DNA of 64,000 nucleotides from Comamonadaceae bacterium OH2545_COT-014 (GTDB taxonomy: Bacteria; Pseudomonadota; Gammaproteobacteria; Burkholderiales; Burkholderiaceae_C). Below are positions 33,870 through 43,584 of the stretch, piece after piece. The translations under genes were made by a program, and so were the position numbers. The first letter of the stretch is position 1; every line of letters begins with the position of its first letter. Location of the stretch: positions 1-64,000 of the forward strand of contig RQYR01000011.1 in the NCBI GenBank assembly GCA_003859965.1, read 5' to 3'. The notes under the pieces are model-generated. The model ran no database searches and was not told where the DNA came from. It saw only the letters and a program-made list of their open reading frames with translations.

Positions 33870-36692
33870 TCAGTCCGCCCTCGCCTTTGTCCCCGCTCCC
33901 GGCCCGCCCGGCGCGGCCACGTCCGCGCCGCCTTCCGGCGGCATGCGGTGATGCCAGTAGCGCCGCGCCTGCTGGCGCTGGCAACGCACCTCCTCAGGGT
34001 AGGCGCTGTGCCAGCGCGCCGCGCCGCAACGGGCGGTGTTGACCACGCGCAGGCCGCGCGCCGCATAACGCGCCAGCACCTCTGGCGCGGGGTGGCCAAA
34101 GCGGTTGCGCCATCCCGCTTGCACCAGCACCAGCGCGGGCTGCACCGCCTCCAGCAGCGCGGCTGAAGAAGAGCTGCGGCTGCCGTGGTGCGGCGCCAGC
34201 AGCACGTGGGCGCGCAAGGCGCCGGGGTAGCGCGCCGCCAGGGCGCGCTCTTGCGCGGCGGCGATGTCACCCGTCAGCAGGGCCGACACGCCTTCACCGC
34301 CTTCACCGCCTTCATCTTCCTCGCCGCCTGCGCGGCCCGTGGTGGCGTGCGCTCCGGCCGCGCCAGCCGCCCCTGCCACCACCGCCCCTGCCACCACCGC
34401 CCCTGCCGCCACCGCCCCTGCCGCCACCGCCTTGGCGGCCGTCACGCGCAGCACGCAGCTCAAGGCATTGGCGGGCTGGCGCAGGGCGTAGTCACCGGCA
34501 GCGGGGTGCAGCAGCTCGAAGCGCACGCCGTCCCACACCCAGCGCTGGCCGGCCTGGCAGCGCAGGGCGCGGCGCGCGCCGGTCAGCGCCGCGTCATCGA
34601 ACGAGGCCATGAGCCACGCCCCCGGCGCAGCCGCCAGCACGGCTGCCGCGCCGCCCGCATGGTCGCTGTCGCGGTGGCTGATGACGATGCCGTCCAGCCC
34701 GCCACCCAAGGCATGCAGCAGCGGCGCCAGCACGCGGCTGCCCGCGTCGCTATCGGGCGAATAGCGCGGCCCGGCGTCATACAGCAGCGTGCGCGTGGCC
34801 GTGCGCACGATGACGGCGCTGCCCTGCCCCACGTCAGCCGCCAGCAGTTCGAACTGCCCCGGCGCAGGCCGCCCGGGCGCCCACAGCAGCAAAGGCAGCA
34901 CCAGCGGCGCCCCGGCCAGCCGCCAGGGCCACGGCCAGCGCAGCGCCAGCAGCAGACCGCCCGCCACGGCCGCCACACCGGCCCAGCCCGGCGCGGCGGG
35001 CAACGTCACGCTGGCGCCCGGCCACTGCGCCAGCCATTGCAGCAGCGCGGCCAGCGGCGCCAGCGCCCCGGCCGCCGCCTGCCACAAAGGCGCCCACAGC
35101 ATGCCTGCCAGCGACAGCGGCATGACCACGAACGTGACCCACGGAATGGCCACCAGGTTGGCCAGCAGCCCGGCCACGGACGCCTGCCCGAACAGCACCA
35201 GCGTGAGCGGGGCCAGCGCCAGCGTCACGCTGGCCTGTTCGCGCAGCAGGCGAACGAAATAGCCCCCAGGGCCTATGTGACGGGCCTGAAGCGCTCCTGA
35301 ATCCGAAGCAAACAGCACCCCCACCGCCACGAAACTGAGCCAGAAGCCCGGCTGCATCAGCGCCCAGGGGTCCCATGCCAGCACGGCCGCGCAGGCCGCC
35401 AGCCACACGGCGGGCCACGGCCAGGCCAGCCCTGTCAGCCGCACCAGCGCCACCGTGGCCAGCATGATGACCGTGCGCTGCGCCGGCACGCCCCAGCCGC
35501 TGAACAGCGCATAGCCTGCCGCCAGCGCCACGCCGCCGGCCAGCGCCGCCACGGGGGCCGGCACGGCCAGGCACCAGCGCCAGCCCAGGCGCGCGCTGGC
35601 GCGCCAGAGCGCGCCCACCAGCGCCGCCGCCAGCCACGCGAACAGGGTGACGTGCAGGCCGGAGATGCTCATGAGGTGGGCCACGCCCGTGGCGCGGAAC
35701 ACGTCCCAGTCGGCCCGGTCAATGGCGTTCTGGTCGCCCGTGGCCAGCGCGGCGACGATGCCGGCGCGGCGGCGGGCGGCTTGCGCGGCCGCAGCGGCCC
35801 CGTCACCGGCGGTGGCATGGGCAGCCGGGGCCGCCTCAGCGGCTGGGCGAGCCGCAGCCTGGGGTGCGCGTCCTGCCGGCGCCGCATCGCTGGCAGGCGC
35901 GGCCTTTGCAGGCGCGGGAGCGTCCGCAAGCGCCACGGGCGCTGGCGCCAGCCGGGCCAGCAAGCGGTCGCGCACGCGCTGGCGCAGCCGCTCCACCGGG
36001 TGCGCCAGCGCCGTGCCCAGCCACTGCGGGGGCGCGGGCTGGCCGGGCGCGCCCGCGCGGTTGCCGGCGGGCAGGCGCACGTAGCCGGTGGCGCCCACGC
36101 GCTGTTCCCACAGCCACCGCTCCACGTCAAAGCCATGCGGGTTCATGGCGCCGTGAGGGGCGCGCAGGCGCAGCGTGAAGCGCCAGCGGTCGCCCGCCGT
36201 GAGCGGCGGCGCAGGCAAGGCGGCGGCATCGCGCCCATGCCAAGCCAGTTGCAGGCGCGGCGGCAGGGCCACGGGCTGGCCGTCCGGCCCGGTGGCGCTT
36301 TCCACGGCCAGGTGAAAGCGCGGCCCCAGCGCGCCGCGCTGCGGCATGGCGGCGATCCGGCCCGTCACGCGCAGATCGCGCCCTTCCAGCGCGGGGTTCA
36401 GCCGGTCAGCCAGCAGGGCGTGGGCGCGCAGGCCCGTCACGCCCCAGCCTGCGCCCAAGCCGGCCAGCGCCAGCAGCAGCGCACCCGCCCCGCGCCCCAG
36501 GCGCGGCCCGGCCCACGCGCGCCAGGCCAGCCCCAGCGCCGCCACCCCCAGCGCGGACACATGCCAGCCGGGGGCGGACAGCTCGGGCGGCCCCATTTGC
36601 GCCGCCGTGCCCGCCACCCAGGCCGCCAGCGCCATGAAAAACCCCGCCCCCGGCGCGCGGGGGCGCGGCGGTGGAGCGGGGCGGGGGGTCAT
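33870..36692 (-). CDS. comEC: ComEC/Rec2 DNA-uptake channel
   Basis: A 940-residue inner-membrane protein that moves single-stranded DNA into the cytoplasm during natural transformation. In order: an N-terminal DUF4131 region (about 15-230), an Ala-rich insert (about 255-310), the Competence membrane domain (about 310-600; HLMSISGLHVTLFAWL) and a C-terminal metallo-beta-lactamase domain (about 625-930) with the metal motif SHRDSDHAGG and HHGSRSSSS. Two in-frame tandem repeats place AVAAG-type pentapeptides and an EGG-rich stretch inside the lactamase domain (about residues 750-802), unlike the normal family. Its length exceeds most homologues because of these inserts. The gene appears intact. 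Confidence 0.93.
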   Translation of the reverse strand: MTPRPAPPPRPRAPGAGFFMALAAWVAGTAAQMGPPELSAPGWHVSALGVAALGLAWRAWAGPRLGRGAGALLLALAGLGAGWGVTGLRAHALLADRLNPALEGRDLRVTGRIAAMPQRGALGPRFHLAVESATGPDGQPVALPPRLQLAWHGRDAAALPAPPLTAGDRWRFTLRLRAPHGAMNPHGFDVERWLWEQRVGATGYVRLPAGNRAGAPGQPAPPQWLGTALAHPVERLRQRVRDRLLARLAPAPVALADAPAPAKAAPASDAAPAGRAPQAAARPAAEAAPAAHATAGDGAAAAAQAARRRAGIVAALATGDQNAIDRADWDVFRATGVAHLMSISGLHVTLFAWLAAALVGALWRASARLGWRWCLAVPAPVAALAGGVALAAGYALFSGWGVPAQRTVIMLATVALVRLTGLAWPWPAVWLAACAAVLAWDPWALMQPGFWLSFVAVGVLFASDSGALQARHIGPGGYFVRLLREQASVTLALAPLTLVLFGQASVAGLLANLVAIPWVTFVVMPLSLAGMLWAPLWQAAAGALAPLAALLQWLAQWPGASVTLPAAPGWAGVAAVAGGLLLALRWPWPWRLAGAPLVLPLLLWAPGRPAPGQFELLAADVGQGSAVIVRTATRTLLYDAGPRYSPDSDAGSRVLAPLLHALGGGLDGIVISHRDSDHAGGAAAVLAAAPGAWLMASFDDAALTGARRALRCQAGQRWVWDGVRFELLHPAAGDYALRQPANALSCVLRVTAAKAVAAGAVAAGAVVAGAVVAGAAGAAGAHATTGRAGGEEDEGGEGGEGVSALLTGDIAAAQERALAARYPGALRAHVLLAPHHGSRSSSSAALLEAVQPALVLVQAGWRNRFGHPAPEVLARYAARGLRVVNTARCGAARWHSAYPEEVRCQRQQARRYWHHRMPPEGGADVAAPGGPGAGTKARAD
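34289..34315 (-). repeat. 9-bp in-frame tandem repeat in comEC
   Basis: CGCCTTCAC, CGCCTTCAC, CGCCTTCAT on the plus strand; the coding strand yields a Gly-Glu-Gly-Gly-Glu-Gly-like acidic stretch. Confidence 0.8.
34366..34440 (-). repeat. 15-bp in-frame tandem repeat in comEC
   Basis: Four good units of ACCGCCCCTGCCACC type (34366-34425) and a degenerate fifth. They encode consecutive Ala-Val-(Ala/Val)-Ala-Gly pentapeptides in the beta-lactamase domain. Confidence 0.9.
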
Positions 36693-36778
36693 GGGCCGAA
36701 GGGCGTCAGGCGTGCTGGCGGCCTACCGCCATCAAGCGCATGAAAAAGCCCACATGGCGCATTGGCATTGAATAAAAC

Positions 36779-36796
36779 GCTCTTTTTTCAAGAGCA
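36779..36796. repeat. 18-nt palindromic core between comEC and the VOC gene
   Basis: GCTCTTTTTTCAAGAGCA, a variant with perfect 6-bp arms (GCTCTT / AAGAGC within an 18-nt unit). It ends 5 bp before the VOC stop codon and may end that minus-strand transcript. Confidence 0.5.
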
Positions 36797-36801
36797 AACC
36801 G

Positions 36802-37278
36802 TTACCCGGCCAGCGCGGCGAAGGCCTGGATCACCTCCGGCGGCGCTTGCACCAGCTCAATCAGCACGCCCTCGCCCGCGATGGGAAATTCGTCATTGGC
36901 CTTGGGGTGCAAAAAGGTGATGTCAAAGCCCGCCGCGCCCTTGCGGATGCCGCCGGGGGCAAAGCGCACGCCCTGGGCGGTGAGCCATTCCACGGCCTTG
37001 GGCAGATCGTCGATCCACAGGCCGATGTGGTTAAGCGGCGTGGCATGCACAGCGGGTTTTTTGTCGGGATCCAGCGGCTGCATCAGATCCACTTCCACCT
37101 TGAAGGGGCCGCTGCCGATGGCGCAAATGTCCTCGTCCACGTTTTCGCGCTCGCTTTGGAAAGTGCCGGTTTTCTCAAGGCCCAGCATGTCCACCCACAG
37201 TTTTTGCAGGCGCTGCTTGTCGGGGCCGCCAATGGCGATTTGCTGGATGCCGAGGACTTTGAAGGGGCGGGTTGTCAT
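36802..37278 (-). CDS. VOC-family protein, candidate methylmalonyl-CoA epimerase
   Basis: 158 residues with the paired beta-alpha-beta-beta-beta modules of the vicinal oxygen chelate superfamily. Possible metal ligands are Gln13 in IQQIAIGG, Glu in [10 protein letters not shown], His in [12 protein letters not shown] and Glu in [10 protein letters not shown]. The end [15 protein letters not shown] strongly recalls methylmalonyl-CoA epimerase, although the first metal ligand would be Gln instead of His. If it is the epimerase, it supplies the step missing from the pccAB-scpA operon. A glyoxalase-like or dioxygenase role is not excluded. AAAGGAAA precedes the ATG. Confidence 0.75.
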   Translation of the reverse strand: MTTRPFKVLGIQQIAIGGPDKQRLQKLWVDMLGLEKTGTFQSERENVDEDICAIGSGPFKVEVDLMQPLDPDKKPAVHATPLNHIGLWIDDLPKAVEWLTAQGVRFAPGGIRKGAAGFDITFLHPKANDEFPIAGEGVLIELVQAPPEVIQAFAALAG

Positions 37279-37320
37279 GCGGTTTCCTTTCTTGAATTGG
37301 CATGCGGGGAAGACAGGCGC

Positions 37321-37986
37321 TCAGGGCCGTGGCAGCGTGCACCAGGCCTGCACGCTGGGGCGCAGCCACTGGCGCTGGGCGTAGCAGCGCAGCACGCCGG
37401 GCACGGCGTCGCCCGCCAGGATGAGGCGCTGGATCATCAGCGCCAGGTCGGTGTCGGCCAGGCACCAGCGGCCAAACAGGTGCTCGCGCCCGTCGCTCAG
37501 CCAGTGCAGCGCGGCGGTGGCCAGCTTGTCGGCCGCCTGCTGCGCCGCCGCCGACAGCGGCGCTGGCGGCGGGCGGCCCGGGCAGAACACGCCTTCGGCC
37601 GGGCGTTCCTGGCGGATGGGCAGCAAATCGCTGCGCAGCCAGGCCTGCACCTGGCGCGCCTGCGCCCGGGCACGGCGGTTGTGCGGATACAGCGCGGCGC
37701 CCGGACGCGTGTCTTGCAGGTATTCGGTGATGGCGCTGGATTCGGTCAGCGCCCAGTCATCCTCGGTCAGCATGGGCACGCGCCGGGTGAGGGAGCGGGC
37801 GGCAAAGCCCGCGCCCGCTTGCTCGCCCGCCGCCAGATCCAGCGTGCGCAGCGCAAACGGCAGGCCCAGCTCGGTCAGCGCCACGAACACGGACATGGCG
37901 TAGGGGCTGACGCAGTGCCGGTCGGCGTAGAGCGTCAGCGCCGGGGTGGCAAAGACAGGCCGGGGCGGTTTGGGCTTGGGCGTCAT
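37321..37986 (-). CDS. Glutathione S-transferase (YfcF-like)
   Basis: 221 residues. The thioredoxin-like domain (about 16-100) contains the GSH-site start DRHCVSPYAMSVFVAL and the RRVPML/TESSAITEYL block, followed by a helical C-terminal domain with RWCLADTDLALMIQRL. The closest group is probably the E. coli YfcF type, linked to oxidative stress tolerance and peroxide reduction. The start ATG overlaps the pncA stop (ATGA, 37983-37986), so it is translated from the pncA transcript. Confidence 0.85.
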   Translation of the reverse strand: MTPKPKPPRPVFATPALTLYADRHCVSPYAMSVFVALTELGLPFALRTLDLAAGEQAGAGFAARSLTRRVPMLTEDDWALTESSAITEYLQDTRPGAALYPHNRRARAQARQVQAWLRSDLLPIRQERPAEGVFCPGRPPPAPLSAAAQQAADKLATAALHWLSDGREHLFGRWCLADTDLALMIQRLILAGDAVPGVLRCYAQRQWLRPSVQAWCTLPRP

Positions 37987-38618
37987 CCGGCGGCAGCCCC
38001 CAGCAGTTGCGGCGCGGCGATGCGCCCCACGCCAGCGTCCGCCATGTCGCGCCAGGCGCGCGCCAGCGAGCCGTCAAGATCAATGGCGCGGCAGGCGTCC
38101 TCGACCACGGTGGCGGCAAAGCCGGCGGCGCGCGCGTCCAGCGCGCTCCAGGCCACGCAGTAGTCGGTGGCCAGGCCGCACAGGTAAAGGTCAGTGATGC
38201 CGCGCGCGTGCAGCCAGGCGGCCAGGCCGGTGGTGGTGCGGCGGTCGGCTTCCACGAAGGCGGAGTAGCTGTCCACCTCGCGGTGATAGCCCTTGCGGAT
38301 GATGAGTTGCGCCTGCGGCACGCGCAGCCCGGCGTGCAGCGCCGCGTCGTGCGTGCCTTGCACGCAGTGGGTGGGCCACAGCACCTGCTCGCCGTAAGGC
38401 AGCGTGATGCGCTCGAAGGGCTGGCGGCCGGGGTGGCTGGCGGCGAAGGAAACGTGGTCGGCCGGGTGCCAGTCTTGCGTAAGCACCACGTTGGCAAAGC
38501 GCGGGGCGATGCGGTTGATGACGGGCACGATGGCATCGCCCCCGGCCACGGGCAGGCCGCCGCCGGGCATGAAGCCGTTTTGCGCGTCCACGATAAGAAG
38601 AGCAGTGCGTTCGTTCAT
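37983..38618 (-). CDS. pncA: Nicotinamidase
   Basis: 211 residues. Hydrolyses nicotinamide to nicotinate for NAD salvage. The catalytic triad is Asp11 (LIVDAQNGF), the Lys in IIRKGYHREVDSYSAF, and the Cys in GLATDYCVAWSALDA. The metal site is DWHPADH. It works upstream of PncB (13783-15015). It is the first gene of a two-gene unit with the GST. Confidence 0.95.
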   Translation of the reverse strand: MNERTALLIVDAQNGFMPGGGLPVAGGDAIVPVINRIAPRFANVVLTQDWHPADHVSFAASHPGRQPFERITLPYGEQVLWPTHCVQGTHDAALHAGLRVPQAQLIIRKGYHREVDSYSAFVEADRRTTTGLAAWLHARGITDLYLCGLATDYCVAWSALDARAAGFAATVVEDACRAIDLDGSLARAWRDMADAGVGRIAAPQLLGAAAG

Positions 38619-38683
38619 GACGCTTTCATGGGTCGATTCTCAATGCCTTTTGGGGCTTTTGCGCCGTAAATACAGCCTGAGAA

Positions 38684-38701
38684 GCTATTAAAAAGTGAGC
38701 A
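38684..38701. repeat. 18-nt palindromic core between pncA and metC
   Basis: GCTATTAAAAAGTGAGCA, immediately beside the metC terminator; its last base starts the A5 run that becomes the U tract on the minus strand. Confidence 0.5.
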
Positions 38702-38721
38702 AAAAGCGCCTCGCAAGGCGC
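38701..38721 (-). terminator. Terminator of the metC-like gene
   Basis: On the minus strand GCGCCT pairs with AGGCGC around TGCG, followed by T5; it lies 13 bp past the stop codon. Confidence 0.8.
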
Positions 38722-38733
38722 CTGCCGCGCGCC

Positions 38734-39987
38734 TTACGGCAGCGTTTGCGCCAGCGCCTGCGCCAAGTCGGCCTGCAAATCGGCCACGTCTTCCAGGCCC
38801 ACGGCCAGGCGCACCAGGGTGCCGCGCGCCAGGTGGGCGGGCCAACGCTGGCGCATTTCTTCCAGCGCATAAGGCATGACGAGGCTGACCGGGCCGCCCC
38901 ACGAGTAGCCGATGCGAAACAGGCGCAGCGCGTCGCAGAAGGCATCGACCTGCGCGCTGCTGTAACGCTCGTGCACGATCACGCTCAGCAGGCTGGCGGC
39001 CGCCCCGGCGCCCTGCCCGCGTGCATCGGCCGCGCCGCACACGGCTTGCCAGTGCGCATGGCCGGGCGCGCCGGGCAGGGCCGGGTGCAGCACCTGCGCG
39101 AAGGCGCTCTGGCCGGCGGCCCAGGCGGCCAGGGCGCGCGCGCTGCGGTCGGCGGCGGCGTAGCGCAGCGGCAGGCTGGGCAGGGCGCGCAGCACGGCTT
39201 CGGCATCGTTGGCGGCCACGCCCAGGCCCAGGCGCATGTGGCAGAGCTTGAGCTGCAGGTGCAGGGCTTCGTCGCGCGTGACCACGCTGCCCATGAGCAC
39301 GTCGCCGCCGCCGCTGGGGTACTTGGTCAGCGCATGGGCCGAGACATCAACGCCCAGGCCCGCGCCGTCCAGGTCGAACGGGTTGAAGGCCAGGCCCGCG
39401 CCCCAGGTGTTGTCCAGCGCGCAGCGCACGCCGCGTTCGCGGCACAGGCGCACCTGGGCCAGCAGGTCGGGAAACTCCAGCGTGACGGAGCCGGCCGCCT
39501 CCAGCCACACCAGCCGGGTCTGCGGGGTGATGCGGGCGGCCAGATCGGCCACGTCCATCGGGTCGTACACGCGGTGGGTGATGCCAAAGTGGCGCAACTC
39601 GCCTTCGGCCAGCGTCTTGCCGGGGCCGTAGGCGTTGTCGGGCAGCAGCACTTCGTCGCCTGTTTTGAGCAAGGCCAGGTTCACATTGGCCAGCGCGGCC
39701 AGGCCGCTGGGCGCCAGCAGGCACTGGCGGCCGCCTTCCAGCGTGGCGATGCGCTCTTCCAGCGTGAAAGTGGTGGGCGTGCCGTGCAGGCCGTAGGTGT
39801 AGGCGCTCTTGTCCTTCCACTCGCGCGTGCGCATGGCCGCCACGTTGGGAAAGAACACGGTGGACGCCTTGTGCACCGCAGGCATGGGCGCGGCAAAGTC
39901 GGCCGGCGGCGCATAGGGGTGGTGAATCAGGCCGGTGGCCGTGACCGTGGGGAGGAGAGGGTGTCCTGTGGGTTCGGAAGATGACAT
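38734..39987 (-). CDS. metC: Cystathionine beta-lyase (Cys/Met PLP enzyme)
   Basis: 417 residues. A fold-type I PLP enzyme of the Cys/Met metabolism family. The PLP Lys is in SAHALTKYPSGGGDVLMG, with YGLHGTPTTFTLEERIATLE, APSGLAALANVNLALL and DNTWGAGLAFNPF. Related enzymes split cystathionine to homocysteine, pyruvate and ammonia for methionine synthesis. Gamma-synthase or lyase activity cannot be excluded by sequence reading, though the YSWGGPVSLV block near the C-terminus fits beta-lyases. The ATG at 39985-39987 was chosen over an upstream frame start at 40056 that would run through the repeat copy. Confidence 0.88.
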   Translation of the reverse strand: MSSSEPTGHPLLPTVTATGLIHHPYAPPADFAAPMPAVHKASTVFFPNVAAMRTREWKDKSAYTYGLHGTPTTFTLEERIATLEGGRQCLLAPSGLAALANVNLALLKTGDEVLLPDNAYGPGKTLAEGELRHFGITHRVYDPMDVADLAARITPQTRLVWLEAAGSVTLEFPDLLAQVRLCRERGVRCALDNTWGAGLAFNPFDLDGAGLGVDVSAHALTKYPSGGGDVLMGSVVTRDEALHLQLKLCHMRLGLGVAANDAEAVLRALPSLPLRYAAADRSARALAAWAAGQSAFAQVLHPALPGAPGHAHWQAVCGAADARGQGAGAAASLLSVIVHERYSSAQVDAFCDALRLFRIGYSWGGPVSLVMPYALEEMRQRWPAHLARGTLVRLAVGLEDVADLQADLAQALAQTLP

Positions 39988-39998
39988 GGCATGAATCT

Positions 39999-40075
39999 TA
40001 GAACCTGTTGACGTCTCGGCGCGAGTGGGCGCCAAGCGGCTTGGGATGAGATGCAAAGCGCCACCGGGTTACACA
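39999..40075 (+). repeat. Dispersed terminal-inverted-repeat element, left half
   Basis: AGAACCTGTTGACGTCTCGG begins at 40000 and continues into CGCGAG, AAGCGGCTTGGGATG and ATGCAAAGCGCCA. It agrees closely with the copy at 20335. The right half is not recognisable. It lies in the metC/ABC divergent region and may contribute to promoters there. Confidence 0.6.
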
Positions 40076-40200
40076 TGATGCGGCCCATAGCGCGTGATAG
40101 CCCTTGATAGCCCCGTGCCATTGGCCAGTTTTGCTTGCGCCGCAGGCCGCCCAAACCCGCTGCTTTGGCCTCCCGGCAGTCCGCTCGCATAATGGCCCTC

Positions 40201-40968
40201 ATGAACCCCCAGGCTGCCGTATCCGCCCGTGGCGCGGTTTCCCCTGCACCGGCTGTGGCCGATGCGCCCGTTCTGTTCCAGGCCCGCAACCTGACCAAGA
40301 CCTACCACATGGGTGATGTGCAGGTGCATGCCTTGCGCGGCATCGACCTGGCGCTGCACCCGGGCGAGTTCGTAGTGATCCTTGGCCCTTCGGGCTGCGG
40401 CAAGTCCACCTTGCTCAACATCCTCGGCGGGCTGGATGTGCCCAGCGGCGGGCAGGTCTGGTACCACGGGCAAGAGCTGTCAAAAGCCGATGACGCCGCG
40501 CTGACCCGCTTCCGGCGCGAGCACGTGGGCTTTGTGTTCCAGTTCTACAACCTGATTCCCAGCCTGACCGCGCGCGAGAACGTCGCCATCGTCACCGAGA
40601 TCGCGCGCAACCCGATGCCGCCGGAAGAGGCGTTGGCGCTGGTGGGCCTGGGCGAGCGGCTGGATCATTTCCCGGCGCAGATGTCCGGCGGCGAGCAGCA
40701 GCGCGTGGCCATTGCCCGCGCCATCGCCAAGCGCCCGGTGGTGCTGCTGTGCGACGAACCCACCGGCGCGCTGGATTCGGCCACCGGCGTGCGCGTGTTG
40801 CAGGCGTTGGAGCATGTAAACGCCACGCTGGGCACCACCACGGTCATCATTACCCACAACGCCGACATCGCCCGCATGGCGCACCGCGTGCTGACCCTGG
40901 GCGATGGCCGCGTGGTTGGCGAGACGCGCAACGCCGAGCGCATCCGCGCCGACGCGCTGCGATGGTGA
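40201..40968 (+). CDS. ABC transporter ATP-binding protein (MacB/LolD type)
   Basis: About 255 residues. A complete nucleotide-binding domain with Walker [11 protein letters not shown]-loop [12 protein letters not shown], signature [14 protein letters not shown], Walker [14 protein letters not shown] and H-loop ITHN. The LNILGGLD and GALDS pattern is that of the LolD/MacB/FtsE-like subfamily that works with FtsX-type permeases. ATG codons at 40192 and 40201 are both possible; I use the second. The partner permease starts 10 bp downstream, so the two genes form an exporter operon. Confidence 0.92.
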   Translation: MNPQAAVSARGAVSPAPAVADAPVLFQARNLTKTYHMGDVQVHALRGIDLALHPGEFVVILGPSGCGKSTLLNILGGLDVPSGGQVWYHGQELSKADDAALTRFRREHVGFVFQFYNLIPSLTARENVAIVTEIARNPMPPEEALALVGLGERLDHFPAQMSGGEQQRVAIARAIAKRPVVLLCDEPTGALDSATGVRVLQALEHVNATLGTTTVIITHNADIARMAHRVLTLGDGRVVGETRNAERIRADALRW

Positions 40969-40978
40969 GCGCCCGCGC

Positions 40979-43372
40979 ATGAAACGCCGCCTGCTGCCCG
41001 CCCTGTACATCAAGGCCCTGCGCGATTTGTGGCTGATGCGCGGGCAGGCGCTGGCGATTGCGCTGGTGGTGGCCTCGGGCATCGCCATGCTGGTGATGTC
41101 GCAGGCGACGCTCGATTCCTTGCGTACCACGCGCGATGCGATGTACCGCGACTACGCCTTTGCCGATGTCTGGGCACACCTGAAGCGTGCGCCGGAGGCC
41201 ATCGCCCAGCGCGTGGCCGAGCTGCCGGGCGTGGCCAGCGTGGAAACCCAGGTGCAGGCGGCCGCCAAACTGGCCTTGCCCGATTACTCCGAGCCGGTGG
41301 AAGCGCTCATGCTGTCGCTGCCCGACGATGGCAGTGCGCCGCGCCACAATCGCCTGTATCTACGCGCCGGGCGGCTGCCCGCGCCGTTCGCGCATGGCGA
41401 GGCGGTGGTCAGCGACGCCTTTGCCGAGGCGCATGGCCTCAAGCCCGGCGATCGGCTGCGCGCCACGGTGTACGGGCGCAGCCAGTGGTTCACCCTGGTG
41501 GGGGTGGCGCTGTCGCCGGAATACCTGATGCAGTCCAAGCCCACGGCCATGTTTCCGGACTACGAGCGCTACGCCATCCTTTGGCTGCCGCGCCAGTCGC
41601 TGGCCGCGGCGCTGAACATGGATGGCGCCTTCAACCAGCTCAGCGTGCGCCTGGCGCCCGATACCCGCAGCCATGCCGACCAGGCCGAGCTGATCGCCGC
41701 CATTGACCGGCTGCTGGCGCGCTGGGGCGGGCTGGGCGCGTATGGGCGCATGGAACAGCACTCCTACCGCTACCTGCACGAAGAGTTCCGCCAGCTGGCG
41801 ACCATGACGCGGGTGTTTCCCACCATCTTTCTCGGCGTGGCAGCGTTTTTGCTGAATGTGGTGTTCACCCGCCTGATCGGCACCCAGCGCGCCCAGGTGG
41901 CGATTTTGAAAGCCTTTGGCTACCGCACCGGCGATGTGCTGCTGCACTATGGCCTGATGGCGGCGCTGATCAGCCTTGCCGGTACGGCGCTGGGCGTGGC
42001 CGCCGGGGTATGGCTGGGGCACTTGCTGGCCGGGCTGTACCAGATCAACTTCCGCTTTCCTTATCTGGCCTTCACGCTGAACGGCACGGTGGTCGCCCTT
42101 GGCGCCGGGGTGGCGCTGCTGGCCGCCGTGGCCGGGGCCGGGCGCGCGGTGCTGTCAGCGGCGCGCGAGCCGGTAGCACAAGCCATGCGCCCGGTGGCGC
42201 CGGAGCGCTACCGCGCCACGCTGGCCGAGCGGCTGGGTCTCACCCGCTGGCTGTCGCAACCGGCGCGCATGGTGCTGCGCCAGATCGAGCGCCGCCCCTG
42301 GCGCGCGCTGCTCAGCCTCATCGGCCTGGCGCTGGCCGGGGCGCTGATCATGCTGGCGCGCTTTCAGGGCCAGACCATCACCCACATGATCGACCTGCAA
42401 TACCGCCTGGGCGAGCACTACGACGTGGCGGTGAACTTCATCGAGGCCGCACCACGGCGCGCCCTGCACGAGCTGCGCGCGCTGCCCGGCGTGCAGCATG
42501 TGGAAGGCTTGCGCACCGTGCCCGTGAAGCTCGCGCGCGACAACGTGGTGGTCAACACCGCCATCGAAGGCTTGCCGCCCGGCGGGCTGCTGCGCCGCCC
42601 GGTGGATGCCAGCCGGCAGCGCCTGCCACTGCCCCAAGGCGGCCTGCTGCTGTCGGACTATCTGGCGAAAAAGCTCGGCGTGGACGTGGGCGATGTATTG
42701 CACGTGCAGGTGCTGCAAGGCAAGCGCGCGCGCCTGCAACTGCCGGTGGCGGCGCTGGTCAACGAATACGTCGGAACCCGCGCCTACATGGCCACGCCGG
42801 CGCTGAACCGCGCGCTGGGCGAGGGCGAGCTTTACAGCGGCGCGCTGCTCACCCTGCTGCCCGGCCAGCAGACAGCGGTGATGCGCGCGCTGGACGCGCG
42901 CCCGCGCGTGGTCTCGGCCGAATCGCGCACCGGCGCGGTACAGGCGTTCTTCGACATGCTCGACCGCATCACCGGCCCGTTCACCCTCATCAGCATCCTG
43001 ATGGGCGCCATCGTCAACTTCGGCGTGGTTTACAACAGCGCCCGCATCACCCTGGCCGAGCGCGCCCGCGAACTGGCCAGCCTGCGCGTGCTGGGTCTCA
43101 CCAAGGGCGAGGTGGCGCGCATCCTGCTGGGCGAGATTGGCCTTTTGGCGCTGCTGTCCATCCCGCTTTCGTTCGCCGCCGGCTGGGGCCTGACCTGGCT
43201 GCTGGTGCAGGGCCTGCAAAGCGACCTGTACCGCGTGCCCATCTACATCCCGCCATCGAGCTACGCCTTTGCCGCGCTGGTGACGGTGTGCTCCTCCATC
43301 CTCTCGGCCTTGGCCGTGCTGCGCCTGGTCTGGCGGCTGGACATGATCGAGGCGTTGAAAACACATGGATGA
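40979..43372 (+). CDS. FtsX-like ABC permease with two permease modules
   Basis: 797 residues. An N-terminal membrane helix (about 18-40) and periplasmic region (MacB_PCD-like, about 45-265) are followed by three helices of a first FtsX domain (about 285-410). A second helix near 445-465, another periplasmic domain, and a second FtsX domain (about 670-790) end the protein. This ten-helix layout is that of the YtrF/LolE-like or biosurfactant-export permeases, not the four-helix MacB. No membrane-fusion protein gene is adjacent. Cargo is unknown; lipids, lipoproteins or peptides are typical. Confidence 0.88.
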   Translation: MKRRLLPALYIKALRDLWLMRGQALAIALVVASGIAMLVMSQATLDSLRTTRDAMYRDYAFADVWAHLKRAPEAIAQRVAELPGVASVETQVQAAAKLALPDYSEPVEALMLSLPDDGSAPRHNRLYLRAGRLPAPFAHGEAVVSDAFAEAHGLKPGDRLRATVYGRSQWFTLVGVALSPEYLMQSKPTAMFPDYERYAILWLPRQSLAAALNMDGAFNQLSVRLAPDTRSHADQAELIAAIDRLLARWGGLGAYGRMEQHSYRYLHEEFRQLATMTRVFPTIFLGVAAFLLNVVFTRLIGTQRAQVAILKAFGYRTGDVLLHYGLMAALISLAGTALGVAAGVWLGHLLAGLYQINFRFPYLAFTLNGTVVALGAGVALLAAVAGAGRAVLSAAREPVAQAMRPVAPERYRATLAERLGLTRWLSQPARMVLRQIERRPWRALLSLIGLALAGALIMLARFQGQTITHMIDLQYRLGEHYDVAVNFIEAAPRRALHELRALPGVQHVEGLRTVPVKLARDNVVVNTAIEGLPPGGLLRRPVDASRQRLPLPQGGLLLSDYLAKKLGVDVGDVLHVQVLQGKRARLQLPVAALVNEYVGTRAYMATPALNRALGEGELYSGALLTLLPGQQTAVMRALDARPRVVSAESRTGAVQAFFDMLDRITGPFTLISILMGAIVNFGVVYNSARITLAERARELASLRVLGLTKGEVARILLGEIGLLALLSIPLSFAAGWGLTWLLVQGLQSDLYRVPIYIPPSSYAFAALVTVCSSILSALAVLRLVWRLDMIEALKTHG

Positions 43373-43584
43373 TTCGAAAAACATGGCAACCAAGGTTGCC
43401 AATACAGCCTAAAACAGCTTTTTCAGTTGCAAAGCGGCTTCCCAAACCGCCTGTCCATCCCGTCTTGCATCATCACACCACCTTCAGTTTGCTGCCGGCA
43501 TGCGCCCAGTGCGTAGCGCGTGGGCCCACAGTCTGGCCAGTTGTGTTGCTCGGCCTGACGGGCGAGCGGCTTCATGGTCGTAAG
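43373..43584. other. Gene-poor spacer after the ABC permease
   Basis: No convincing gene. The minus-strand frame here is the decayed 3' continuation of the metallophosphoesterase pseudogene and has no family similarity. There is no clear terminator after the permease. Confidence 0.5.

Noticed and set aside
40201-43372. MacAB-type drug exporter
   Set aside because: The permease has two FtsX modules and no MacA-like partner gene is present, so the MacAB label is not supported.
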